Shown piece after piece: positions 52,684-60,201 of a DNA stretch of 64,000 nt; the first letter of the stretch is position 1; every line of letters begins with the position of its first letter. The stretch comes from Pseudomonadota bacterium. GTDB lineage: Bacteria; Pseudomonadota; Gammaproteobacteria; Pseudomonadales; Oleiphilaceae. The stretch covers positions 186,001-250,000 of the forward strand of contig PDPE01000025.1 of NCBI GenBank assembly GCA_002747395.1, written 5' to 3'. The notes under the pieces are model-generated. The model was given only the letters and a program-made list of their open reading frames with translations. It did not search any database and was not told the origin of the DNA. The position numbers and the translations under genes are program-made.

Positions 52684-53390
52684 AAGCGGAAAAGCACTAT
52701 CAGATAAGGAAGTGTCACTGAAATATAGATCCCCATCAGTCCCATTCCCAGCGCTGAAAACGCGCCGGTTTTGTTGTCGAGTTCGAAAGCTCGCGCGGTG
52801 GCGATGCCATGCCCGGTCATGCCCATTGCCAGCCCCCGAATCATCGGGTCATCTTCCCGCAGCAGAGCAAATGCAGGGGTGGCAATGATTGCGACCAGTA
52901 TGCCGGTGAGGATAACGATTGCGGCGGAGAGGGAAGGGTAGCCGCCGATGGCGTTGGAAACACCGATCGCAAAAGGTGTCGTGATGGATTTTGGTGCAAG
53001 TGACAGCAGTATGCGGTTGTCTGCTTCAAGTAGCCAGGCAAGGAAAACGGCAAGACCACTGCTGACTGCGCCAGATACCAGGGTGGCAAAAAGAATGGGG
53101 CGAAGGTTGTTTCTGATCAGGGTCAGGTTCTGATAGATAGGGACGGCCAGACAAACGGTGGCCGAGCCTAGCAGGATATTCAGTATGTTGACGTGCCGGT
53201 TATAGGTGTCGAATTTGATGTCCAGCACCTGGAGCAAGCCGATAATACACAAAATGCCGATCAGTATGGGCTGTGCAAGCGAGTGCTGGTTGCATTTTCG
53301 GTAGACAGCGATGCCAGACAGGTAGGCCGCCAGAGTCGCTATCAGGAAAAAAAGAGGGGTATCCAGCACAGTGCTTTTAAGTTCATTCAT
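52680..53390 (-). CDS. lrgB: LrgB/CidB-family membrane protein
   Basis: The 236-aa membrane protein shows the LrgB family core: VFLAWLLEADNRILLSLAPKSITTPFAIGVSNAIGGYPSLSAAIVILTGILVAIIATPAFALL and AMGMTGHGIATARAFELDNKTGAFSALGMGLMGIYISVTL. Together with LrgA it forms a holin/antiholin-like or metabolite-export pair (pyruvate or glycolate in some species). The ATG at 53390 (MNELKSTVLD) overlaps the lrgA end by 8 bp (ATGAATGA). The track start 13 codons earlier would read through the repeat and is not needed. Confidence 0.93.
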   Translation of the reverse strand: MNELKSTVLDTPLFFLIATLAAYLSGIAVYRKCNQHSLAQPILIGILCIIGLLQVLDIKFDTYNRHVNILNILLGSATVCLAVPIYQNLTLIRNNLRPILFATLVSGAVSSGLAVFLAWLLEADNRILLSLAPKSITTPFAIGVSNAIGGYPSLSAAIVILTGILVAIIATPAFALLREDDPMIRGLAMGMTGHGIATARAFELDNKTGAFSALGMGLMGIYISVTLPYLIVLFRL

Positions 53391-53754
53391 TGTGTTGTGC
53401 TGTATGTTGATCTGAATGTTGAACTGCAAATCGACGTATGCATTTTATGGTAAACACAAAGGCAACCAGTGTCCCTGCAACAAGTGCGACAACAATGGGC
53501 AACAGGTTGGCCAGCAGTTCATCGGTAAAGGCCATAATGCCGACACCGGCGGGAATGAAAAACAGGGGAAGGAAACGAATCAGTGCAGATGCGGTCTCTA
53601 CCATTGCCCTGGGCGGCCTGACGAAGGCAAAGGTAACCAGCAAGGCCAACATGCCAATAATTGCACCAGGAATTGGCAGGCCAAGTAATTCCCTTAGCAC
53701 TTCCCCCATTATCTGGTAGACAAAGATGACAAGTAGAAAGAAAGGGTTAATCAT
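53383..53754 (-). CDS. lrgA: LrgA/CidA-family membrane protein
   Basis: The 123-aa protein has four hydrophobic segments with the family phrase VLRELLGLPIPGAIIGMLALLVTF and RFLPLFFIPAGVGIMAFTDELLANLLPIVVALVAGTLVAFVFT. It is the small partner of LrgB. Its start overlaps the HIT gene end by 8 bp. The C-terminal tail VQHS-DQHT-AQHN-E comes from a 12-bp tandem repeat located just before the lrgB start. Confidence 0.92.
   Translation of the reverse strand: MINPFFLLVIFVYQIMGEVLRELLGLPIPGAIIGMLALLVTFAFVRPPRAMVETASALIRFLPLFFIPAGVGIMAFTDELLANLLPIVVALVAGTLVAFVFTIKCIRRFAVQHSDQHTAQHNE
53393..53428 (-). repeat. 12-bp tandem repeat, 3 units, at the lrgA-lrgB junction
   Basis: Plus-strand units TGTTGTGCTGTA, TGTTGATCTGAA and TGTTGAACTGCA. 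In the lrgA frame they encode QHxx tetrapeptides at its C-terminus. They end immediately before the lrgB start codon. Confidence 0.8.
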
Positions 53755-54235
53755 CTTCCTCGCCTGAATAAAGCTCTTTTTTGATACCCCGTGCCTGCTT
53801 TTGCAGTGTTTGAGTATCGGTTCGAAAGCCGAAGAAGCCGGAGAGGTGCATGGCCAGCCTGACGATAGATTGAATCAGGTCTCCGCTTTTTCTTGGAATC
53901 AAATGAATATGTACATGCGGGATAGTCTGATTTGCGGCTTTACCATCATTGATCAGCAAATTGGTTCCTTCCTGGCCAAACCCGGCCTTTCTTTGTGCTT
54001 CTATAATCTTGTTTGCGATATCAAAAAGGTGCCCTTGTGTGCTATTGCCCAGTTCTTCCAGGCGAGTTGCATGCTGCTTTGGAACGACCAGAACATGACC
54101 TTTCCCCAGTGGATAAATATCCATAAAGGCGAGGCAATCGTCATCTTCATGGACGACAACAGAAGGCTCGTTTTTGGCTGCAATGTTGCAGAACAGGCAG
54201 CTTTCTTCAATGTGCAAGGGGGGATGAATGTTCAC
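53747..54235 (-). CDS. HIT-family hydrolase (HinT-like)
   Basis: The 162-aa protein has CLFCNIAAKNEPSVVVHEDDDCLAFMDIYPLGKGHVLVVPKQH and the histidine triad HVHIHLIPR near residue 102. Hydrolases of this type remove groups from nucleoside 5'-phosphoramidates or dinucleotides. The chain is longer than bare HinT, with a C-terminal extension (GIKKELYSGEEDD) that overlaps the lrgA start by 8 bp. It is the first gene of a leftward transcript that continues through lrgA, lrgB, the unknown gene and trmO. Confidence 0.9.
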   Translation of the reverse strand: MNIHPPLHIEESCLFCNIAAKNEPSVVVHEDDDCLAFMDIYPLGKGHVLVVPKQHATRLEELGNSTQGHLFDIANKIIEAQRKAGFGQEGTNLLINDGKAANQTIPHVHIHLIPRKSGDLIQSIVRLAMHLSGFFGFRTDTQTLQKQARGIKKELYSGEEDD

Positions 54236-54314
54236 AAGGGAATGCTCACAGAGGTTCCAGTATTCAGGGTGGTTTATACTGCGGCCAGAGCAGTGGTCAA
54301 GGCTCGGTGACGGT

Positions 54315-54348
54315 TATTGTATCAGTACGAGTATCGTATCAGTTCGAT
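54315..54348 (-). repeat. 17-bp tandem duplication between yacG and the HIT gene
   Basis: TATTGTATCAGTACGAG is followed directly by TATCGTATCAGTTCGAT (14 of 17 positions equal). It lies in the 146-bp spacer on the 3' side of yacG. Confidence 0.8.
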
Positions 54349-54381
54349 TTATGCGCAGTTTCGAATAATACATAACTGCCA

Positions 54382-54660
54382 TCAATGTAACCGGTTCGCT
54401 GAGTCATTTTGCTGATTTTCTACCAAATCTTCAAGTGCCTCTTCGTCCAATTCGTTGATGTCCGGTCTGGCCGGAATCTTGTAGCTCTCATTAGACCATT
54501 CGCCAAAGTCGATAGCCTGGCAGCGTTGACTGCAAAAGGGTCGGTAGTCGTTGGCCGCGACCCAGGCCACCGGTTTTTTGCAGGTCGGGCAGTTGACCTG
54601 TTTTATGGATGCAGTCTCGTTATGTTGTTTTGGATGTTGTTTGAGATGTTGTTTCGGCAT
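54382..54660 (-). CDS. yacG: YacG, zinc-binding DNA gyrase inhibitor
   Basis: The 92-aa protein has the zinc ligands [24 protein letters not shown], then [14 protein letters not shown], the YacG signature. It binds zinc and inhibits GyrB in E. coli. The start [18 protein letters not shown] makes a His/Lys/Gln-rich N-terminus from a 12-bp repeat; E. coli YacG starts close to the first CxxC, so the true start could be a little further inside, but there is no other ATG before the zinc site. It overlaps the coaE end by 41 bp. Confidence 0.9.
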   Translation of the reverse strand: MPKQHLKQHPKQHNETASIKQVNCPTCKKPVAWVAANDYRPFCSQRCQAIDFGEWSNESYKIPARPDINELDEEALEDLVENQQNDSANRLH

Positions 54661-55354
54661 GGGTGGCGGCCAGCTCCAGATAGTGTGAGTGTAGTTGTTC
54701 GACTTGCCTGCGCAAATCATTCAGTGATCCGTCGTTGACAATAATATCATCTGCCTTTGTGGTTTTGTAAGACCTGGTTGCCTGTGTTGCAATAATGCTT
54801 TTGACCTGTTGCCTGGATACAGAGTCACGAGTGGTGGTTCGGCTAATCTGGAGTTCCACGGGAACATCGATCAGCAATACCCTGTTCACCAGCCGGTTTT
54901 GGTTTGTTTCCAGCAATAATGGCGACGAGAGTATGGCGTAAGGGGAAGTGCTTTGGTGTAATCGGGTTATAATCCGTTCGCGTATCAGCGGGTGCAGTAA
55001 CTCTTCAAGCCATTTTTTCTGGTCAGGATCAGCGAAGACGATTTCCCTGAGGCGAGACCGGTCAAGCGTGCCTGGTTGTGTGAGTATCTCCGGGCCAAAA
55101 CGCGCTGCGATTTCGTGTAAGGCAGGCGAACCCGGTTCGACCACTTCACGTGAGACAAGATCGGCATCAACGACATCAATTCCCAACGATTCGAAAACAC
55201 GCGTGGCTGCTGTCTTCCCGCTGCCGATACCGCCGGTTACACCTACAATATACACAGGGCTTGCACTAATCGCAGGACTGGTAATAACCACAAAGTTTGC
55301 TCCTTTTGAATTGAAGTCAAATGGCCAGGGTGTCGTCCCGGTTGCAGAGGACAT
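54620..55354 (-). CDS. coaE: Dephospho-CoA kinase CoaE
   Basis: The 244-aa enzyme phosphorylates dephospho-CoA in the last step of coenzyme A synthesis. P-loop [17 protein letters not shown] at about residues 38-54, [34 protein letters not shown] and [20 protein letters not shown] are present. The N-terminus has about 30 extra residues compared with E. coli, so the start may be an internal codon, e.g. near [13 protein letters not shown], but no good ATG lies there. The C-terminal [11 protein letters not shown] comes from the 12-bp repeat shared with yacG. It follows pilD by 3 bp. Confidence 0.94.
   Translation of the reverse strand: MSSATGTTPWPFDFNSKGANFVVITSPAISASPVYIVGVTGGIGSGKTAATRVFESLGIDVVDADLVSREVVEPGSPALHEIAARFGPEILTQPGTLDRSRLREIVFADPDQKKWLEELLHPLIRERIITRLHQSTSPYAILSSPLLLETNQNRLVNRVLLIDVPVELQISRTTTRDSVSRQQVKSIIATQATRSYKTTKADDIIVNDGSLNDLRRQVEQLHSHYLELAATHAETTSQTTSKTT
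54622..54657 (-). repeat. 12-bp tandem repeat, 3 units, translated in both coaE and yacG
   Basis: Plus-strand units ATGTTGTTTTGG, ATGTTGTTTGAG and ATGTTGTTTCGG. In coaE they code [11 protein letters not shown] before the stop; in yacG, one frame away, they code [12 protein letters not shown] after the start codon. Confidence 0.9.
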
Positions 55355-55357
55355 GGC

Positions 55358-56251
55358 TCAGGCTGACAGTGGCGCAAAAGAGGATAGATAAAACCGGATG
55401 ATATCATGTCCCCATACTAACGCGATCCAGCCGGCTATGGCCAGGTAGGGGCCAAAGGGAATGGGGATGTTTTTGTCTTTCCCCAAAAAGAGTATCAGGC
55501 AGATTCCCACGGCGGCCCCGACAAAGGAGGAAAGAATAATGATCAGGGGCACAAGCTGCCAGCCCATCCAGGCGCCCAATACGGCAAGCAATTTGAAGTC
55601 ACCAAACCCCATGCCTTCCTTGCCGGTCAGCAGCCTGAACCCCTGGTATACCGTCCACAGGCTCAAGTAGCCCGCCACGGCTCCCCATAAGGCATTGTCA
55701 AGGCTGGTAAAGACTCCCCCGGCGTTAACGATGAGGCCCAGCCAGACAAATGGCAGGGTGATGTTGTCGGGTAACAATTGAGTGTCAATATCTATCATCG
55801 TCAGTGCAATCAGTGCCCACACCAGGGGCAAGGCTGCCACGCCCTGCGCATTGATACCAAGCAGGCAGACTGTTGCCAGTGAAAGAATGCCGGTTACCAA
55901 TTCGATAACCGGGTATCGAATTGATATCGGGTTTTTACAGCTGCTGCATTTACCCCTGAGAAAAAGGTAACTTAGTACAGGGATATTCTCCCAGGGTCTG
56001 ATTTCATGGCCACAGTCGGGGCAGGTGGAGTTGGGTGCGCTCAGGGTGAGTGTGCTTGAGGCGAGGGCAGGTGGCTCATCCGGGGGAATGTTCAAAATGT
56101 CTCGACACTGGCTTGTCCACTCGTTTTCCAGTATTTTGGGGAGGCGATAAATCACCACATTCAGAAAACTGCCGATAACCAGCCCCAGAACGCTGACAAA
56201 AATGAAGGTGATGGTCGGGTGGGACTGAAGGTAATGTAAAGCATTGATCAT
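55358..56251 (-). CDS. pilD: PilD, prepilin peptidase and N-methyltransferase
   Basis: The 297-aa membrane enzyme cuts type IV prepilins after Gly and methylates the new Phe. It has the four-cysteine zinc motif (CPDCGHEI ... CSSCKNPI at about residues 75-105), MIDIDTQLLPD with the first catalytic Asp and GMGFGDFKLLA with the second (GxGD family). Eight hydrophobic segments are visible. It follows pilC after 69 bp containing a small terminator-like hairpin; GGAG lies close to its ATG. Confidence 0.96.
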   Translation of the reverse strand: MINALHYLQSHPTITFIFVSVLGLVIGSFLNVVIYRLPKILENEWTSQCRDILNIPPDEPPALASSTLTLSAPNSTCPDCGHEIRPWENIPVLSYLFLRGKCSSCKNPISIRYPVIELVTGILSLATVCLLGINAQGVAALPLVWALIALTMIDIDTQLLPDNITLPFVWLGLIVNAGGVFTSLDNALWGAVAGYLSLWTVYQGFRLLTGKEGMGFGDFKLLAVLGAWMGWQLVPLIIILSSFVGAAVGICLILFLGKDKNIPIPFGPYLAIAGWIALVWGHDIIRFYLSSFAPLSA

Positions 56252-56265
56252 TGTATCGCTCCAAT

Positions 56266-56289
56266 AAAAAAGGCCGCGAGAACACGGCC
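56266..56289 (-). terminator. Weak intrinsic terminator or attenuator between pilC and pilD
   Basis: On the minus strand GGCCG-TGTTCTCG-CGGCC is followed by TTTTTT, 15 bp upstream of the pilD start codon. A short 5-bp stem suggests partial termination, lowering pilD relative to pilBC. Confidence 0.5.
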
Positions 56290-56320
56290 AGAAAAAGGAA
56301 CACTGTCAACAGGTCGGGGG

Positions 56321-57550
56321 TTAGCCGACAGCCTGACCCATCTGGAAGATCGGGAGGTACATGGCAATAATGAGGCCGCCCACGAGAACGCCGAGCACAG
56401 CCATGATAACAGGCTCCATGAGTGTGGTCAGGTTATCGACCAGGTTGTCTACTTCTTCCTCAAAGTGGTCGGCCACTTTTTCCAGCATGGAATCAAGTGC
56501 ACCTGACTCTTCGCCGATGGCAACCATTTGAACCGCCATGGTGGGAAATACGCCTGAGGATCTCATGGAAAACTGAAGCTGGGTTCCCGCTGCCACCTCT
56601 TCCTTGATCCGGATAATGGCATCCCGGAATACCGAATTACCTGTCGCTCCGGCTACGGACTCCAGTGCGTCTACCAGCGGGACACCCGCAGCAAAGGTGG
56701 TTGAAAGCACCCGGGCAAACCGGGCGACGCTGGATTTATCAATAATGTCGCCCACAATCGGGGCTTTGAGCACGTATTTGTCAACGCCATCAGAGAACCG
56801 TTTTGATCTGCGCATTGCCTCTCTGAAGCAGGTGACGAAAAGCAGAATGCCAATTAAGACAATGAACCACCATTCCTGCATCCACTCTGAAATATGTATT
56901 ACAAACTGGGTAAATGCAGGCAGTTCTGCGCCAAATCCGGCAAACAGGTCTTCAAATTGAGGTACTACTTTCACCAGCAGTATACCGGTCACTACGACTG
57001 CGACGACCAGAACGGCGATCGGATAGGTCATGGCTTTTTTGACCTTTTTCTTCAACGTTTCCGTTTTTTCCATGTAAGTGGCAACGCGGTCGAGCATGGT
57101 TTCCAGTGCACCGGATTTCTCACCGGAATCAACCAGATTGCAAAAAAGGTCATCAAAATGCCCGGGATGCTTTCTCAGTGCGCCCGCAAAATCATTACCT
57201 GCCGAAACGTCTTCCCGTATGGTAAGAACCAGTTGCTTTAGCGCCGGGTGTTCAAGGCCATCCGCCACTATCTCAAACGATTGAACCAGCGGAACCCCGG
57301 CTTTCATCATGGTTGCCATTTGCCTGACAAATACTGCAATATCAAACGGGGTGATTTTCTTGTTCCCGCCCATTCCTCCAAAAAGAGGCCGGGGTTTTTT
57401 TCGTACCCTGGTCGGGCTGATGCCTTGCTTTCTCAGGTTGGCTTTTACAACAGCCGCATTGGGACCCAGGCTTTCACCTTTGGTTTTATTGCCCTTTTTA
57501 TCCGTGCCTTCCCAAAGAAAGGCGCCTAATTTCTGAGTATCTTGTGCCAT
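56321..57550 (-). CDS. pilC: PilC, type IV pilus inner-membrane platform protein
   Basis: The 409-aa protein has two repeats of the T2SSF domain. The first is around residues 70-190 (AVFVRQMATMMKAGVPLVQSFEIVADGLEHPALKQLVLTIREDVSAGNDFAGALRKHPGHFDDLFCNLV). The second is around 270-390 (ARFARVLSTTFAAGVPLVDALESVAGATGNSVFRDAIIRIKEEVAAGTQLQFSMRSSGVFPTMAVQMVAIGEESG). Three membrane helices are seen. It is the platform on which PilB drives pilin assembly, encoded 20 bp after pilB. Confidence 0.96.
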   Translation of the reverse strand: MAQDTQKLGAFLWEGTDKKGNKTKGESLGPNAAVVKANLRKQGISPTRVRKKPRPLFGGMGGNKKITPFDIAVFVRQMATMMKAGVPLVQSFEIVADGLEHPALKQLVLTIREDVSAGNDFAGALRKHPGHFDDLFCNLVDSGEKSGALETMLDRVATYMEKTETLKKKVKKAMTYPIAVLVVAVVVTGILLVKVVPQFEDLFAGFGAELPAFTQFVIHISEWMQEWWFIVLIGILLFVTCFREAMRRSKRFSDGVDKYVLKAPIVGDIIDKSSVARFARVLSTTFAAGVPLVDALESVAGATGNSVFRDAIIRIKEEVAAGTQLQFSMRSSGVFPTMAVQMVAIGEESGALDSMLEKVADHFEEEVDNLVDNLTTLMEPVIMAVLGVLVGGLIIAMYLPIFQMGQAVG

Positions 57551-57570
57551 GGTCGTTCCTGATTCGACAA

Positions 57571-59271
57571 TTAGTCTTTGGTGATTCTGTTGGCTTCTTC
57601 AAGGCTGGTCAGGCCCTGGGCGACCTTCTCCAGGGCTGATTGCCGCAAATTGTTAAAGCCCGCGTTTGAGGCGGCTTTGGCTATCTCAATAGAGCTGGCC
57701 TCCTGCATGATAAGCTCGGATATTTCCGGGGTGATTTTGACCACTTCGTAAATCCCGACCCGTCCTTTATAGCCCCCGCTACATTTACCGCACCCTTTGG
57801 GTGAGTATATGGTGAATCCGGTAGCAATTTGTTGTTCTGTGAACCCTTCCTCAAGCAATATTTCCCTGGGTACCCTGATTTCCTGCTTGCAATTGGGGCA
57901 CAGGCGCCTGCCCAGTCTCTGGGCAATAATCAGACTGACCGATGTCGCGATATTAAAGGCGGGAACCCCCATGTTAAGCAGTCTGGTCAGGGTTTCGGGT
58001 GCGCTGTTGGTATGCAGTGTCGACATAACCATGTGACCGGTTTGTGCTGCCTTGATGGCAATCGAGGCGGTTTCCAGGTCGCGTATCTCTCCTACCATGA
58101 CAATGTCCGGGTCTTGCCGCAAAAACGACCTCAACGCCTCAGCGAATGTCAGGCCGACTTTGGTGCTGACGTTGACCTGATTGATCCCTTCCAGGTTGAT
58201 TTCTACCGGGTCTTCCGCCGTGGAAATGTTCACTTGCGGCGTATTGAGAATATTGAGCCCGGTATAGAGTGATACTGTCTTGCCACTCCCCGTCGGCCCG
58301 GTTACCAGTATCATTCCCTGCGGCTGATGCAGGGCATCCAGGTACATCTGTTTCTGGTCTTCTTCGTAACCCAGTGCGTCAATACCCATTTTGGCACTGC
58401 TCGGGTCGAGAATCCGCAACACAATTTTTTCACCCCACAGGGTAGGCAGGGTATTTACACGAAAATCAATGGCCCTGGTTTTGGACAGCTTCATTTTTAT
58501 CCGGCCATCTTGCGGAATGCGCCGTTCCGATATGTCCATTCGGGACATCACCTTCAGTCGGGCGGCGAGCTTGTTGGCAAGTTTGATACTGGGCCTGGAT
58601 ACTTCGTGCAGAATCCCGTCTGACCTGAAGCGCACCCGGTAGGTTTTTTCATAGGGTTCGAAGTGAATATCGGATGATCCGCTCTTGATCGCATCCAGCA
58701 GCATTTTGTTGACGTACTTGACGATTGGCGCATCGTCTGCGCCAGTGGGCTCCTCCTCTTCCTCTCTGTCGTCGACCTCCAATCCGTCCAGATCGGCATC
58801 GTCCATTCCGTCCATGGCCGAGCTGCTATCATCCAGATAGTTGTCTACTGCGAGCTTGAGTTTGTCATCCTCCACCAGAATGGGATCGGTGTTCAATCCG
58901 GTATTGAACCGGATTTCATCCAGTGCCTGGATATTGGTCGGGTCTGAAACAGCGACGAAAAGACGGGTCCCTCTTTTAAACAAAGGCAGCGCGTTATGTT
59001 TGCGTATGATTTTTTCGTCGACAATTTTCTCCGGCTGGGTTTCTCTTAACAGAGCCGAGATATCCATGACCGGGACACCAAATTCGCGTGACGCGGCAAA
59101 GGCCAGGTCTTTGGCCTCTCCCAGCGAGTTTTCAACCAGGTAGGAAATAAACGGGATATTTTGGTTGCTCGAGTGCACAAATGCGTCTTTTGCCACATCT
59201 TCATCCAGAATGCCATCATCGACGAATTTTCGAGCCAGACCGGTTAAGATCACATTGGTTGATGAAGCCAT
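57571..59271 (-). CDS. pilB: PilB, type IV pilus extension ATPase
   Basis: The 566-aa protein has the length of P. aeruginosa PilB. It has an N-terminal MshEN domain, Walker A GPTGSGKTVSLYT near residue 330, the Asp box, Walker B-like VGEIRDLETASIAIKAAQTGHMVMSTLHTNSA, and the tetracysteine zinc site CPNCKQE ... CGKCSGGYKGRVGIYEV. A strongly acidic stretch (DDADLDGLEVDDREEEEEP) lies near residues 160-180. The ATG at 59271 (MASSTNVILTGLARK) matches relatives; the longer track start adds a basic leader. It is divergent from pilA. Confidence 0.96.
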   Translation of the reverse strand: MASSTNVILTGLARKFVDDGILDEDVAKDAFVHSSNQNIPFISYLVENSLGEAKDLAFAASREFGVPVMDISALLRETQPEKIVDEKIIRKHNALPLFKRGTRLFVAVSDPTNIQALDEIRFNTGLNTDPILVEDDKLKLAVDNYLDDSSSAMDGMDDADLDGLEVDDREEEEEPTGADDAPIVKYVNKMLLDAIKSGSSDIHFEPYEKTYRVRFRSDGILHEVSRPSIKLANKLAARLKVMSRMDISERRIPQDGRIKMKLSKTRAIDFRVNTLPTLWGEKIVLRILDPSSAKMGIDALGYEEDQKQMYLDALHQPQGMILVTGPTGSGKTVSLYTGLNILNTPQVNISTAEDPVEINLEGINQVNVSTKVGLTFAEALRSFLRQDPDIVMVGEIRDLETASIAIKAAQTGHMVMSTLHTNSAPETLTRLLNMGVPAFNIATSVSLIIAQRLGRRLCPNCKQEIRVPREILLEEGFTEQQIATGFTIYSPKGCGKCSGGYKGRVGIYEVVKITPEISELIMQEASSIEIAKAASNAGFNNLRQSALEKVAQGLTSLEEANRITKD

Positions 59272-59459
59272 GAAGCAGATTTTTCCTTTTGCTGGTAGAC
59301 GGGTTGCGATAAAAACAGCTTTTGGATACATGAAGTCTAGATTGAATTCTGCAAAATGAAAGAGAAAACAGGAATTAAAAGGGGTAGCCCCGCGAGCAGC
59401 AACAGGCCGACGGTAACATGGTGAGGGTGGCAGGGGAGGCGAAAAGAAAAGGGAGAGAG
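59272..59459. other. pilB-pilA intergenic region, pilB side
   Basis: The 393-bp gap between pilB and pilA starts here with the pilB leader, which has no clear promoter. The rest holds an inverted repeat, a terminator and the sigma-54 promoter listed separately. Confidence 0.5.
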
Positions 59460-59474
59460 TGACATTTTTTGTCA
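59460..59474 (+). promoter_or_regulatory. TGACA-N5-TGTCA dyad, possible PilR binding site
   Basis: TGACATTTTTTGTCA is a perfect 5-bp inverted repeat centred about 141 bp before the predicted pilA transcription start. PilR sites upstream of Pseudomonas pilA contain TGTC elements at similar distance. Confidence 0.5.
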
Positions 59475-59501
59475 GTTATTGCCGTGACGTGTTACTTCAG
59501 G

Positions 59502-59530
59502 CAGCTCAAAAATTGAGCTGGTATTTTTTC
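59502..59530 (+). terminator. Rho-independent terminator upstream of pilA, pointing toward it
   Basis: CAGCTCAA-AAA-TTGAGCTG is a perfect 8-bp stem followed by GTATTTTTTC. No plus-strand gene lies upstream in the gap, so either a small RNA ends here or it guards pilA from stray transcription across the divergent pilB promoter. Confidence 0.65.
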
Positions 59531-59581
59531 TGTTTTATTTAATGCTATGAAAAATAGAGGGTTATAAGGGTTTCTTGAAAA

Positions 59582-59597
59582 TGGCATATCCTGTGCT
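59582..59597 (+). promoter_or_regulatory. Sigma-54 (-24/-12) promoter of pilA
   Basis: TGGCATATCCTGTGCT matches the consensus with GG and GC at the exact 12-nt distance and the first five bases TGGCA intact. The predicted start is about 59608, 57 bp before the ATG. pilA of Pseudomonas is also RpoN- and PilSR-dependent. Confidence 0.85.
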
Positions 59598-59664
59598 AAG
59601 TTTACGAGTAAGGTAAGCGCATAGATTGTGCACCTAATCTTTAAACACCTGGAGGAAGATTGAC

Positions 59665-60090
59665 ATGAAGACAATGCAAAAAGGTTTTACCCTTATCGAA
59701 CTTATGATCGTTGTCGCGATTATCGGTATTCTGGCAGCGGTAGCGATTCCTGCGTACCAGGATTATATTGCCCGATCTCAGGTGACCGAGGCGGTTAACC
59801 TGGTCGGTGGCACCAAATCACCGCTGGCCGAATTCCTGCAGGATAGAGGGCGTTTGCCTCTTAGTTTGGCCAGTATTAACGCGAATACAGACGGTAAGTA
59901 TGTGGCTTCATTGGTACTTGCTGGAGACACCACAGATTTCACCGTGACGGCCACGATGAAGACCACAAATGTTAACGCAAAAATTGCTGGCGGAACTCTT
60001 GTCTTGAGGTCTACTACTCAGGGTGAAGATTGGGATTGTACAGGTGGTGACATTGACCCCAATCTGAGACCAGGAGCCTGTCGCCCATAA
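59665..60090 (+). CDS. pilA: PilA, type IV major pilin
   Basis: The 141-aa prepilin has leader MKTMQKG and cuts before [32 protein letters not shown], with the conserved Glu5 of the mature chain. The variable head follows and ends with a disulfide loop between Cys near 126 and Cys near 139 ([15 protein letters not shown]). GGAGGA lies 8 nt before the ATG. The sigma-54 promoter upstream and a strong terminator downstream make it monocistronic. The GT-C membrane protein and glycosyltransferases that follow may decorate it. Confidence 0.97.
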   Translation: MKTMQKGFTLIELMIVVAIIGILAAVAIPAYQDYIARSQVTEAVNLVGGTKSPLAEFLQDRGRLPLSLASINANTDGKYVASLVLAGDTTDFTVTATMKTTNVNAKIAGGTLVLRSTTQGEDWDCTGGDIDPNLRPGACRP

Positions 60091-60114
60091 GTGTCGGTTG
60101 GATCGCGAGAAAAC

Positions 60115-60146
60115 AAAAAAAGCCACTGTTACGGTGGCTTTTTTTG
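60115..60146 (+). terminator. Strong terminator after pilA
   Basis: AAAAAAAGCCAC-TGTTACG-GTGGCTTTTTTTG: GCCAC/GTGGC stem extended by A/T pairs with long T run. It lies 25 bp after the pilA stop and can work in both directions. Confidence 0.9.
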
Positions 60147-60201
60147 TTTTTGGCTGATTGAAAAAAGGGGTAAATAGAAACGTGACACTAAGGCTTTTGA
60201 C

